A stretch of 64,000 nt of DNA from an uncultured Clostridia bacterium (lineage in GTDB: Bacteria; Bacillota; Clostridia; Lachnospirales; CAG-274), in NCBI GenBank assembly GCA_944384195.1, contig CALWSK010000013.1, forward strand, positions 60,309 to 124,308, given 5' to 3'. The stretch's first letter is position 1. Every line of letters begins with the position of its first letter. The position numbers were made by a program, and so were the translations under genes. A model generated the notes under the pieces. The model saw nothing but the letters and a program-made list of their open reading frames with translations. It did not search any database and was not told where the DNA came from. Shown piece by piece: positions 28,032 through 37,232 of the stretch.

Positions 28032-28115
28032 TAAGAAAAGTTATTTTGGTAAAATTTATATTATTATTTTACCCTATTTTAATACAATAATACAAAATGA
28101 TATTTAGGTGATTTT

Positions 28116-29054
28116 ATGAATTTTAAACATATTTCAGTTTTGCTAGATGAATGTATAGAAAACCTAAACATAAGGGAAGGACTTATCTATGTAGATGGAA
28201 CTATGGGGGGTGCTGGACATTCGTATCAAATAGCAAAAAAATTAAATAATAAAGGTAAACTTATATGTATAGACCAAGACCAAAATGCTATAAAAGTTGG
28301 AAAAGAACGTTTAGCAGAATTTAGTAATATAAGTTTTGTACATAAAAATTTTTCTAATATAAAAGAAATATATAATTCTTTTAATAATGAGCTTAATGGC
28401 ATAGATGGTATATTGCTAGATCTTGGAGTATCCTCTCACCAGTTAGACGAGGCTTCGCGAGGATTTTCTTATATGCAAGATGCTCCACTTGATATGCGTA
28501 TGGATATAAGAGAACCTATTTCTGCCTATACTGTTGTAAATACATATGATGAAAAAAAGTTATACAAAATAATAAAAGAATATGGCGAAGAAAGATGGGC
28601 AAAAAGAATAGCTAATTTTATAGTAATAGAAAGAGAGAAAAAACCTATAGAAACAACCTTTGAATTAGTTTCTATTATAAAAAAAGCTATTCCTAAAAAT
28701 GCTAGAATAGACGGATCACATCCTGCTAAAAGGACTTTTCAAGCTATCAGAATAGAAGTAAATCAAGAATTAGCTATTTTAAAATCTACAATAACGGATA
28801 TGGTAAGTCTTCTAAATAAAAATGGTAGACTATGTATAATAACATTTCATTCCTTAGAAGATAGAATAGTAAAAAATATCTTTAAAGAATTTGAAAACCC
28901 TTGTATTTGTCCTAGAGATTTCCCAGTTTGTGTATGTGGTAAAAAACCTCTTGGTAAAGTAATTACTAAAAAACCTATATTGCCTTCTGATAATGAGTTA
29001 GAACAAAATCATCGTTCTAGAAGTGCAAAACTTAGAGTTTTTGAACGTTTATAA
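28116..29054 (+). CDS. rsmH: 16S rRNA (cytosine-1402-N4) methyltransferase
   Basis: RsmH (MraW) methylates C1402 of 16S rRNA with S-adenosylmethionine. The 312-aa product begins [13 protein letters not shown], has the SAM loop [11 protein letters not shown] (about 26-36), [21 protein letters not shown] and a C-terminal [14 protein letters not shown]. The Cys cluster [15 protein letters not shown] near residue 270 is as in other Firmicutes. The ATG follows AGGTGAT. It heads the remaining part of a dcw cluster, with ftsL 35 bases downstream. Confidence 0.97.
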   Translation: MNFKHISVLLDECIENLNIREGLIYVDGTMGGAGHSYQIAKKLNNKGKLICIDQDQNAIKVGKERLAEFSNISFVHKNFSNIKEIYNSFNNELNGIDGILLDLGVSSHQLDEASRGFSYMQDAPLDMRMDIREPISAYTVVNTYDEKKLYKIIKEYGEERWAKRIANFIVIEREKKPIETTFELVSIIKKAIPKNARIDGSHPAKRTFQAIRIEVNQELAILKSTITDMVSLLNKNGRLCIITFHSLEDRIVKNIFKEFENPCICPRDFPVCVCGKKPLGKVITKKPILPSDNELEQNHRSRSAKLRVFERL

Positions 29055-29089
29055 GCTCTAATACAAAAAAATAATAAAGGGGCAATTAT

Positions 29090-29590
29090 ATGTATTCAAA
29101 AAGAAATAATAATAAAAAATATGCTAATAATTATTACAATTATACTTCAGAAGCATATGACTATAAAAGCTCTTATACATATTCTCCAAAAACTAAAAAT
29201 AAAAAGCTTAAAGAAAAATATGTTAAGGCAGAAGAAAATTCACAAATCTTTACATTTAAATTTATATCTACTATTTTGTTATTTGTTATATGTATAATGT
29301 CTATTATTTTTATAGAAGCCTTAATAATACAACGACGTTTTGAAATAGATGATTTAAATAGACAACTAAAACAAATAACAGAAAATAACAAAAATCTTGA
29401 GACAGAACTTGCAAAAACATTAGACTTAGACTATGTAGAATATATAGCTATAAGTGAACTTGGTATGCAAAAACCAACTTCAAATCAAATAGTAAAAATA
29501 AATATTCCTAAAGAAAGTTATTCTCAAAAGTCAGATAACTATAATAATGATAAAATTTTATCTGGATTAAAAAAACTTTCAAATAATTAA
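29090..29590 (+). CDS. ftsL: Cell division protein FtsL-like
   Basis: 166-aa bitopic membrane protein. A basic, Asn/Tyr-rich cytoplasmic part (about 1-58) is followed by one transmembrane helix (about 60-82) and an outside coiled coil (about 84-120, EIDDLNRQLKQITENNKNLE). This is the FtsL/DivIC layout; the EYIAISELGMQKPTSNQIV stretch matches the conserved FtsL end. FtsL joins DivIB, DivIC and the class B PBP in the division complex. It lies between rsmH and the PBP as is usual. ATG follows AAAGGGG. Confidence 0.85.
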   Translation: MYSKRNNNKKYANNYYNYTSEAYDYKSSYTYSPKTKNKKLKEKYVKAEENSQIFTFKFISTILLFVICIMSIIFIEALIIQRRFEIDDLNRQLKQITENNKNLETELAKTLDLDYVEYIAISELGMQKPTSNQIVKINIPKESYSQKSDNYNNDKILSGLKKLSNN

Positions 29591-29608
29591 TAATAAGGAT
29601 TGATTTTT

Positions 29609-32038
29609 TTGACTCAAAATAAAAACAAAAGAAAAAATAATACTAATAATACAAAAAAAACACAACAAACAAAATCTAAAAATAGAAAAATAAAACATGA
29701 AAGATTAATAAAAAAACGTATTGTATTTTTAATTTTTATTTTTATATTTGCTTTAGTATTTGTTGGAATTATAAGAGTTTTTTTTATAAAAGCTGAAAAT
29801 GGAGATGAATTTGAGAAAAATGCTATAGAGAATCAAATAAATAAAGTTCAGGATACTACAGTTATAGCAAATAGAGGAAGTATATTAGATAGAAATAATC
29901 AAGCTCTTGCAATAAGTTCTACAGTATATAATGTTGCTTTGGATATAAGAATGTTATCTGAATTTTCGCAAGATGAAGTTGATAAAATATTTACAAAACT
30001 TTCAAAACTTTTAAATATAGAAAAAAGTCAATTAGATTCATATCTAAAAAAAGATGCTAAAGGAAATCTTCTTCCAGAAAATGATACTCATTGGAAAATT
30101 ATCAAAAAGAAAATACCATACGATTTAGGTAAAAAAATACAAGAAGAAAAATTAAAAGGCGTAAATTTAGAAACAGATACAAAACGTTCATATCCACAAA
30201 AAAATACAGCAGCGCAAACTATAGGGTTCATACGTGGCGATACTATGTGGGGATTAGAAGCTACATATAATGATGAATTAACAGGTACACCAGGAAGAAT
30301 TTATCGAACTTATGAAAATAATTCATCTATAGTAACAAATGATATAGAACCTATAAATGGTAATAATATAGTTACTACTTTAGATTTAACATTACAACAG
30401 TATGCTCAAGAAGTGATAAAAAAAGCTTATAATGATTTATCTCCTACTTATACTCCAGAGACTATATCGCTTATACTTATGAATCCTAAAACTGGAGAAA
30501 TTTTAACTATGGCACAATATCCAGATTTTGATCTAAATGACCCTAATAATATATCTCTTCTTGAAAATAAAGCTTATAAAGAAAAATTTGATAAAATGAC
30601 TCAAGAAGAACAACTTAAGATTGAAAACTCAATTTGGAAAAATTTTGCTATAACAGATGCGTTCGAACCAGGTTCTACATTTAAAGCTATAACTGTTGCA
30701 GCAGCACTAGAAGAAGGAGTTATTAATAAAAATGATACTTTTTATTGTGCTGGATATAAACAGGTAGCAGACTATAAAATACGTTGTCATAAAAGAGATG
30801 GACATGGTACATTAACTCTTACAGAAGCTCTAGAAAAATCTTGTAATATGGCTATGCTTGAAATAGCAGAAAAATTAAAAAGAAATTCTTTTTATAAATA
30901 TCAAAGAGATTTTGGATTTGGATATAAAACTGGTATAGATCTTACTGGAGAGATAAGCGCAAATAATTATATATTGCCAATTGAAAAATTAAATATTACA
31001 GAGCTTGCTACTAGTGCTTTTGGACAAACTTTTACTGCAACTCCTATACAAATAATAAATTCTTTTGCTGCTACAATAAATGGTGGAAATTTATTAAAAC
31101 CTTATTTAGTATCACAAATTACAGATGAAAGCGGAAATATAGTAAAAGAAAATTCTCCAGAAATTGTGAGAAAAGTTATTTCTGAAGATACTTCTAGTTT
31201 TCTAAGAGAAGCTATGGTTCAAACTTTAGAAAAAGGTGGAACTGGATATAAAGCACATATAAATGGTTATCGTATAGGTGGTAAAACTGCTACTGCACAA
31301 CAAGGTGATCGTTCTAAAGAAATTTATACTCTTGGTTTTGCTGCATATTTACCAGCTGATGACCCGGAATATCTTGCTCTTATAACTATAAGTAAACCTA
31401 AAGACTATTATAAATCTCCTCCTGGAGTAGTTTCTCCAGTACCTATTATGAAGGAATTTTTAGAAAAATTAATAGCTTATAAGGCTATTCCTCCTTCTGA
31501 TGACTCTAAAGTGGAAGAAAAAACTAATAATTCTGAAAAAATTATTTTAAAAGATTACACTAATAAAAGTTTAAAATCTGTTATAAAGGAATTAAATTCT
31601 TCTAATATAGATTTTCAAATTGTTGGTGGTGGCGGTGATACTGTAGTAAAACAAATACCGCCGGCTAATACCGGATTAGATAAAAATGGAAGTATACTTT
31701 TATATGTAGAAACTAAAAATAGTAAAACACAATTGGTATCTGTACCAGATACTAAAAATCTTACTGTAGATGAAGCTACAAAACTTTTAAAAGAACAGGG
31801 ATTTGAAGTTTCTGTTTCTGAAAAAGCACCAACTCAAAAAGAGCTAGAAATGTTGGAGCAAAATATTATTTTAAAAGATAATAATGATAAAGATATAAAA
31901 ACAAATAATGACATAATAGAAAAAGTGGACGAGCAAGGAAAAGAAAATGATAAATCTACTAAAAAAGTTTTTGAACAAATACCAGAATCTGGAGTATTTA
32001 TAGAAAAAGGAAGTTTAATTAAAATAAAAATTAAATAA
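29609..32038 (+). CDS. Class B penicillin-binding protein with PASTA domains (FtsI/SpoVD type)
   Basis: About 809-aa transpeptidase that cross-links peptidoglycan during division or spore cortex formation. A basic N-terminus and one helix (about 31-52) are followed by the PBP dimerisation domain (ANRGSILDRN near 85) and the transpeptidase domain: SxxK in EPGSTFKA (Ser about 356), SxN in KSCNMA, and GGKTATA near 556 where most homologues have KTG. Two PASTA domains follow; the second contains an acidic Asn/Asp-rich insert before EQIPESG. I use TTG at 29609, nine bases after AAGGAT; a TTG at 29600 sits on that site. A strong terminator follows. Confidence 0.92.
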   Translation: MTQNKNKRKNNTNNTKKTQQTKSKNRKIKHERLIKKRIVFLIFIFIFALVFVGIIRVFFIKAENGDEFEKNAIENQINKVQDTTVIANRGSILDRNNQALAISSTVYNVALDIRMLSEFSQDEVDKIFTKLSKLLNIEKSQLDSYLKKDAKGNLLPENDTHWKIIKKKIPYDLGKKIQEEKLKGVNLETDTKRSYPQKNTAAQTIGFIRGDTMWGLEATYNDELTGTPGRIYRTYENNSSIVTNDIEPINGNNIVTTLDLTLQQYAQEVIKKAYNDLSPTYTPETISLILMNPKTGEILTMAQYPDFDLNDPNNISLLENKAYKEKFDKMTQEEQLKIENSIWKNFAITDAFEPGSTFKAITVAAALEEGVINKNDTFYCAGYKQVADYKIRCHKRDGHGTLTLTEALEKSCNMAMLEIAEKLKRNSFYKYQRDFGFGYKTGIDLTGEISANNYILPIEKLNITELATSAFGQTFTATPIQIINSFAATINGGNLLKPYLVSQITDESGNIVKENSPEIVRKVISEDTSSFLREAMVQTLEKGGTGYKAHINGYRIGGKTATAQQGDRSKEIYTLGFAAYLPADDPEYLALITISKPKDYYKSPPGVVSPVPIMKEFLEKLIAYKAIPPSDDSKVEEKTNNSEKIILKDYTNKSLKSVIKELNSSNIDFQIVGGGGDTVVKQIPPANTGLDKNGSILLYVETKNSKTQLVSVPDTKNLTVDEATKLLKEQGFEVSVSEKAPTQKELEMLEQNIILKDNNDKDIKTNNDIIEKVDEQGKENDKSTKKVFEQIPESGVFIEKGSLIKIKIK

Positions 32039-32041
32039 CAT

Positions 32042-32077
32042 AAAAAAGACAAAATTAATTATAATTTTGTCTTTTTT
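32042..32077 (+). terminator. Terminator after the PASTA PBP
   Basis: AAAAAAGACAAAATTA and TAATTTTGTCTTTTTT form a long hairpin with a four-base loop and a T run. It ends the rsmH-ftsL-PBP transcript, so the usual following genes (mraY, murD, ftsW, murG) are not co-transcribed here. Confidence 0.85.
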
Positions 32078-32159
32078 ATATATTTTGATTTTATATAATA
32101 TTTACAATATATTAGAAAATTTATATAATACTTATATAATAGATTGGAGAGATGTAAAT

Positions 32160-33356
32160 ATGAGTTTAAATTTATCAGAAATAGATTTTAAATATTTAGA
32201 TTTTAATATTAAACCTTTTATAAGTAATGGATATAAATATTATAGGATACAAAAACAATTAGATAAAAATAATAAAATAAATATTACTGCAAAAACAAAA
32301 AATTTAGTAAAACAAAAATATTTTGAAAAATTAGAAAAATATTTAAAAAATTTAAATGGAAATATTGATTTAGAAGATATTAATTTTTCAGACTTTGTAA
32401 AATATTATCTATTTGAAATTGTCCTACCTAGTAACTCTATAAAACAAAAAACCTTTTCTTGTTATGAGTCTTTTTATAGAATACATATAAAAGATAGTAT
32501 TTTTAATAATATAAAATTAAATCAACTAAAAAAAGAACATTTTCAAAAATTTTTTAATAATTTACAAGAAAAAAATCTTAAATTATCAACTATTAAGCAA
32601 ATAAAAATATTTATAAATATAGTATTAAACTATGCTATAGAAGAAGAATATATAAATAAAAATTTTTGTAAAAATATAAAATTGCCAAAAGATATGGATA
32701 TAAAAAATAATAAATATTTGTCTGATGATGAAATAAATATTATTTTTAAAAAATGTAAAGATGAAAAATTACTTATAATAATAAAAATAGCATTATCTAC
32801 AGGTATGAGAATAAATGAGATTTTAGCTTTAACAGAAAAAGATTTTAATTTTGAAAAATATTATATAAATGTGGATAAAATAATATCATCTTCAAAACAA
32901 TTTATAGATGAAAATAATTATAAAAATGAAATAATAATAACACCTCCAAAATCAAAAAATAGTATAAGAAAAGCTTATTTTAATAAAAATATATCAGAAG
33001 ATATAAAAAAATATATTTTATCAGAAAAAGAAAGATATTTAAAAAATGGTAAATCTTATACTACAGAAACATTAATATTTACTAACAAATATTTTAATCC
33101 TTATAATTTTTATTCTTTAAATATAAAAGTAAATAAATTATTTAAAGATTGCAATATAAATGCCAGAAGTTTCCATATTTTTAGACATACTAGCGGAAGT
33201 AAACTATATGAATCTGGTGTAAATATAAAAACTATATCTGAACAATTAGGACATGCTAATACAAATATAACTAGTAATATATATGTTCATTTAGATGAAA
33301 ATCTGAAAAAAGAAGCCATAGAAAATCTTGATATATATTTTAAAAAGATAAATTAA
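32160..33356 (+). CDS. Tyrosine recombinase / site-specific integrase
   Basis: 398-aa integrase. An N-terminal arm-binding region (about 1-60) is followed by a SAM-like core-binding domain (about 72-170) and the catalytic domain. Visible active-site residues: Arg in STGMRINEIL, Lys in PPKSKNSIRK, HxxR in FHIFRH, His in QLGHAN and Tyr in SNIYVHL. All look intact. I use the ATG at 32160 behind GGAGAG; earlier in-frame codons run through the terminator of the upstream gene. There is no excisionase, prophage or conjugative gene beside it. It may be the remnant or whole of a minimal element, or a resident recombinase. Confidence 0.88.
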   Translation: MSLNLSEIDFKYLDFNIKPFISNGYKYYRIQKQLDKNNKINITAKTKNLVKQKYFEKLEKYLKNLNGNIDLEDINFSDFVKYYLFEIVLPSNSIKQKTFSCYESFYRIHIKDSIFNNIKLNQLKKEHFQKFFNNLQEKNLKLSTIKQIKIFINIVLNYAIEEEYINKNFCKNIKLPKDMDIKNNKYLSDDEINIIFKKCKDEKLLIIIKIALSTGMRINEILALTEKDFNFEKYYINVDKIISSSKQFIDENNYKNEIIITPPKSKNSIRKAYFNKNISEDIKKYILSEKERYLKNGKSYTTETLIFTNKYFNPYNFYSLNIKVNKLFKDCNINARSFHIFRHTSGSKLYESGVNIKTISEQLGHANTNITSNIYVHLDENLKKEAIENLDIYFKKIN

Positions 33357-33460
33357 AGTTAGTAAAATTGTTAGTAAAAAATATTTTTATTGTTTAAAAA
33401 ATCCTTTATTTTCAGTAATTTATAAAATTATTTTATTTATGAGATATAAATAAAAATATA

Positions 33461-33490
33461 AAAAGAGAGTAATTATTTTACCCTCTTTTT
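33461..33490. terminator. Bidirectional terminator between integrase and maltodextrin operon
   Basis: AAAAGAGAGTAA and TTTACCCTCTTTT pair with one mismatch per arm; both outer sides are T-rich in their direction. It ends the malE operon on the minus strand and the integrase transcript on the plus strand. Confidence 0.7.
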
Positions 33491-33493
33491 ATA

Positions 33494-35032
33494 CTATTTA
33501 GAAAATACTAAAACCTCATAAGCTCTTAAAATATTTTCTTTTATATTATTATAATTTTTAAATAAAATATTCCCTTTATAATTTATATTAATATTTTGAT
33601 CAGAAAAATTAGCATATAATATAAATTTATCTTTTTCCATAGTTAAAATTTTTCCATCTGTTTTAAAAATTGCTTTACTATCTATTTTACTATAGTTTTC
33701 TTTTCTATATTTAATTATATTTTTATAATAATTAAATATGCTATCTATACTATTTATATCTTTCGCTACATTTATTTCTTTATAATTTTTATTAATTTTA
33801 AGCCAAGGTTTTCCTTTTGTAAAACCAGCATTCTCTATATTATCCCATTGCATAGGCACTCTAGCGTTATCTCTAGATATAAGCTTTATGATATCCATTA
33901 TTTTATCTTCAGATATATTTTTTTCTTTAAGCTCGTTATATTTATTTAAAGTTTCTACATCTATATAATCATCAATATTATCAAAATAAGCATTAGTCAT
34001 GCCTATTTCTTCTCCTTGATAAATATATAAATTTCCTTTCAAAAGTCCAAATAAAGTTATTAATAATTTAGCACTTTCTTTTCTATATTCTTTATCATTA
34101 AGCCATAAAGAAATTAATCTAGGTAAATCATGATTATTCATAACTATAGCTTCTATACCTTTGTATTCATTTTCCCAAGTATCAAGAATACTACAAAGTT
34201 TAGATAAATCAAGTTTCGTTTGATTCCATTTATCGCCATCTTTATTGGTAAGACATTGATACGTAAAGTGAAATGCTTGTGTAAGTCCATCTTTATTACA
34301 CATCTTATAACTTTCTTCTATGCTAGAACCCCAACATTCTCCTACTGTTAATAATTTATCTTTAAATGTATTATTGTTAAGCTCTTTTAAATATTCATAA
34401 AATTTAGGACCTTTTCCCAGTATCATTTTATCTGGTTCTTTTCCTATTAAATCTATTACATCTAAGCGAAAACCTTCTACCCCTTTATTTATCCAATAAT
34501 TTATCATTTTATATAGGTCTTTTCTTACTTCTTCATTTTCCCAGTTTAAATCTGGTTGTGTTTTATCAAAAAGTCTAAGATAATATTTGCCTACTTCTTC
34601 ACTATAGCTCCAAGCGCTGCCACCAAACATAGACTTAATATTATTAGGTTTATCCCTCCAAATATAATAATTATAATATTTTTCATCTTTTTCTAAGGCT
34701 TTTTTAAACCAAATATGTTCACTCGAAGTATGATTTAATACTAAGTCCATCATTACTTTTATATTTCTTTTTTTAGCCTCTTTTATAAGATTTTCATAAT
34801 CATCATTAGTCCCAAAAAGCTCATCTATTTGCATATAATCGGATATATCATAACCATTATCATTTTGTGGCGATTTACAACAAGGACTTAGCCATATATA
34901 GTCTACTCCTAAATCTTGTAAATAATCTAGTTTTTCAATTATACCTTGTATATCACCATACCCATTACCTGTTGTATCTTTAAAACTTTTAGGATATATT
35001 TGATATATAACTTTATTTTCTAAATTTCTCAT
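33494..35032 (-). CDS. Glucan 1,6-alpha-glucosidase (DexB-like, GH13)
   Basis: 512-aa cytoplasmic GH13 enzyme releasing glucose from the non-reducing ends of alpha-1,6-linked isomalto-oligosaccharides or dextrins. The (beta/alpha)8 barrel motifs are VLNHTS (region I), GFRLDVIDLIGK with the nucleophile Asp (II), LTVGECWG with the acid Glu (III) and NNHDLPR with the third Asp (IV). QPDLNWENEEVR and IYQGEEIGMTN are typical of the DexB / oligo-1,6-glucosidase branch; MalL or trehalose-6-phosphate hydrolase are less likely alternatives. It is the last gene of the malE operon and overlaps the debranching gene by four bases. Confidence 0.9.
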   Translation of the reverse strand: MRNLENKVIYQIYPKSFKDTTGNGYGDIQGIIEKLDYLQDLGVDYIWLSPCCKSPQNDNGYDISDYMQIDELFGTNDDYENLIKEAKKRNIKVMMDLVLNHTSSEHIWFKKALEKDEKYYNYYIWRDKPNNIKSMFGGSAWSYSEEVGKYYLRLFDKTQPDLNWENEEVRKDLYKMINYWINKGVEGFRLDVIDLIGKEPDKMILGKGPKFYEYLKELNNNTFKDKLLTVGECWGSSIEESYKMCNKDGLTQAFHFTYQCLTNKDGDKWNQTKLDLSKLCSILDTWENEYKGIEAIVMNNHDLPRLISLWLNDKEYRKESAKLLITLFGLLKGNLYIYQGEEIGMTNAYFDNIDDYIDVETLNKYNELKEKNISEDKIMDIIKLISRDNARVPMQWDNIENAGFTKGKPWLKINKNYKEINVAKDINSIDSIFNYYKNIIKYRKENYSKIDSKAIFKTDGKILTMEKDKFILYANFSDQNININYKGNILFKNYNNIKENILRAYEVLVFSK

Positions 35033-37232
35033 AATATCTCCTTATATATTTTTAATATTTCAGATACACTCCAAGCTTGAGCAAAACAACCCCTGCTTTC
35101 ATTAGGTATAAGCCCATCATATATTTCTGCTATTTGCCCAACACAACCTTCTCTAATAGCATCTTCAAATAAAGAAAGTTGTTTTTTTACTATTTCTTTA
35201 GCTTTATTACTATAATCATTAACTTTTAGATAAGCTTTAAAATATGAACCCAAAGGAAAAGTCCAAACTGTTCCTTGATGATAAGACATATCCCTTTTAT
35301 AATGTGTTCCGCTATATTCTGGTACAAATTGCTTATCATCTGGGCTTAGGCTTCTAAGCCCATAAGGGGTATATAATTTTTCAAAAACTTTATCTACAAC
35401 TAACTTAGCCTTATCTTTATTTAAAGGCGAAAACTCACAAGAAACAGCCCATATTTGATTGCACCTTACCTGATAGTCATACTCATTATCAGATACAACA
35501 TCTTTTAAACAATTTTCATTATTATTCCAAAATTTTTCATTAAAAGAAATTTTAACTTTTTCTGCTATTTCTTCATATTTTTTAATATCCTTATCTAAAA
35601 TCTTACCAAGCTTAGTAACTATCATTAAAGAGCTATACCAAAAAGCATTTATTTCAACGGGCTTATCGTGTCTTGGAGTTGGCAATTCATCGCCATATCT
35701 AACGTCCATCCAAGTTAATTGATTAAATCCACTACCTGCTTTTATAAGATAATCATTATCCATTTTTATATCATAATCTGTACCTTTTATATAATTTTCT
35801 ATAATAGAAATAATATATGGATATACTTCTTTTATAAAATCTATATCCTTTGTAGCGTTATAGTATGTATAAATACTTTGAATAAATAGTAAAGATGCAT
35901 CTACTGTATTATAAAGAGGTTTATTCTCTCCTTCTGGGAAAAGATTAGGCATAATACCATTTTTTAAATATTTAATAAACGTTCTAAAGATATTTTTGGC
36001 ATCTTCATATCTGTTAGTAGCTATACAACACCCTTCTAAAGCAAACATAGTATCTCTACCCCAATCTGCAAAAAAAGGATATCCTGCTATTATAGTTAAA
36101 CTATTTGTAGATTCTCTTTTACAAATAAACTGGTCAGATGCTCTTACTAAAGCTTTTGCAATTTCACTTTCAAAACCAGCATTTTCTATTAAATTTTTTT
36201 GTCTTTCTATTTCATTATCAAAAAGAATTTGAGTATCTATTATTTTATTTTCTAAAGTAAATTGTAAATCTGCTATTTCTTTATTATTAAAATTATATGT
36301 ATAACTAACTGCTTTTGCAAATCTTCCTACCGATTCTCTTCCGTCTTTAGCATCATAACTATAATATATATCATTTTCATATTCTATATTATTAAAAATA
36401 TTTATATCCCAATCTTTAGCAATAATGTTCATATTTATATTATTTGAACTAATTTTATCTTTAGTTATAACAAATTGTTGATTAAAAGGCATTATCTCAC
36501 CTTTAATACAAAATTGTAATGCAGGCGTTACCTCTATACTAACTTTTTTATTAAGATGGTTTATTATTTCATATTTAACACCTAAAGTATTTTCTCCATA
36601 TGCTAATACTATACTTTTGTTTATTTCTATTCCATCTAATATATAATGCCAACTAGGGAGATATTTTTGACTAAAATTTGCTAAATATTTCTCTCCATCT
36701 TTATTCTTTGTATATTGTACATATTCTTGAGAAGTAAGTTCATATTTTTTACCATCTATAATAACTATTTCCTCTAGCTTGCTTATCAAAACATATCTTA
36801 TATTAGGAGCAGTTGTAGCCACAACAAAAACTCCATTATCATTTCTTATAATAGAATTTATAATAGATAAGGTGCTATATCCACCTAATCCATTTGTTAG
36901 TAAATAGCAATTTTCTTGTGCAATATTTTTATTTTTAAATTTGCTAAATATTTCTCTCCATCTTTATTCTTTGTATATTGTACATATTCTTGAGAAGTAA
37001 GTTCATATTTTTTACCATCTATAATAACTATTTCCTCTAGCTTGCTTATCAAAACATATCTTATATTAGGAGCAGTTGTAGCCACAACAAAAACTCCATT
37101 ATCATTTCTTATAATAGAATTTATAATAGATAAGGTGCTATATCCACCTAATCCATTTGTTAGTAAATAGCAATTTTCTTGTGCAATATTTTTATTTTTA
37201 AAATTGTTTTTACCATAGCTAAAATTTATCAC
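35029..37232 (-). pseudogene. Glycogen debranching enzyme (amylo-1,6-glucosidase type), split by a tandem duplication
   Basis: The intact gene would encode about 646 aa: an N-terminal beta-rich domain starting CYLLTNGLGGYSTLS, then a GDE_C (alpha/alpha)6 catalytic domain with IIAGYPFFADWGRDTMFALEG and GTVWTFPLGSYFKAY. It would remove alpha-1,6 branches from glycogen-like dextrins. A perfect 263-bp tandem repeat (36674-37202) shifts the frame: the N-terminal part (GTG start at 37232) ends after about 98 native residues plus a short tail at 36897, and the rest is open only from 36822. Deleting one copy restores one frame. The downstream part has GGAG eight bases before a GTG at 36822, so a product lacking about 50 residues may still be made. 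Confidence 0.85.
36674..37202. repeat. Perfect 263-bp tandem duplication inside the debranching enzyme gene
   Basis: Bases 36674-36939 recur at 36937-37202 with no difference that I can see, an offset of 263. The copies share three A at the joint, the size of a microhomology. 263 is not a multiple of three, which breaks the gene. Identity of the copies implies a very recent event or an assembly error. No transposase or terminal inverted repeat accompanies it. Confidence 0.95.

Noticed and set aside
32067..32159. Extension of the integrase gene upstream to 32067
   Set aside because: The extra codons run through the terminator of the preceding gene and give a hydrophobic Tyr/Ile string; the ATG at 32160 has a good ribosome site.
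32160..33356. Integrase as evidence of a prophage or integrative conjugative element in the window
   Set aside because: No phage structural, relaxase, excisionase or repressor genes flank it; both sides are host metabolic or division genes.
36674..37202. The 263-bp repeat as an insertion sequence or integron-type cassette
   Set aside because: Both copies are native debranching-enzyme code, with no transposase, terminal inverted repeats or target duplication.
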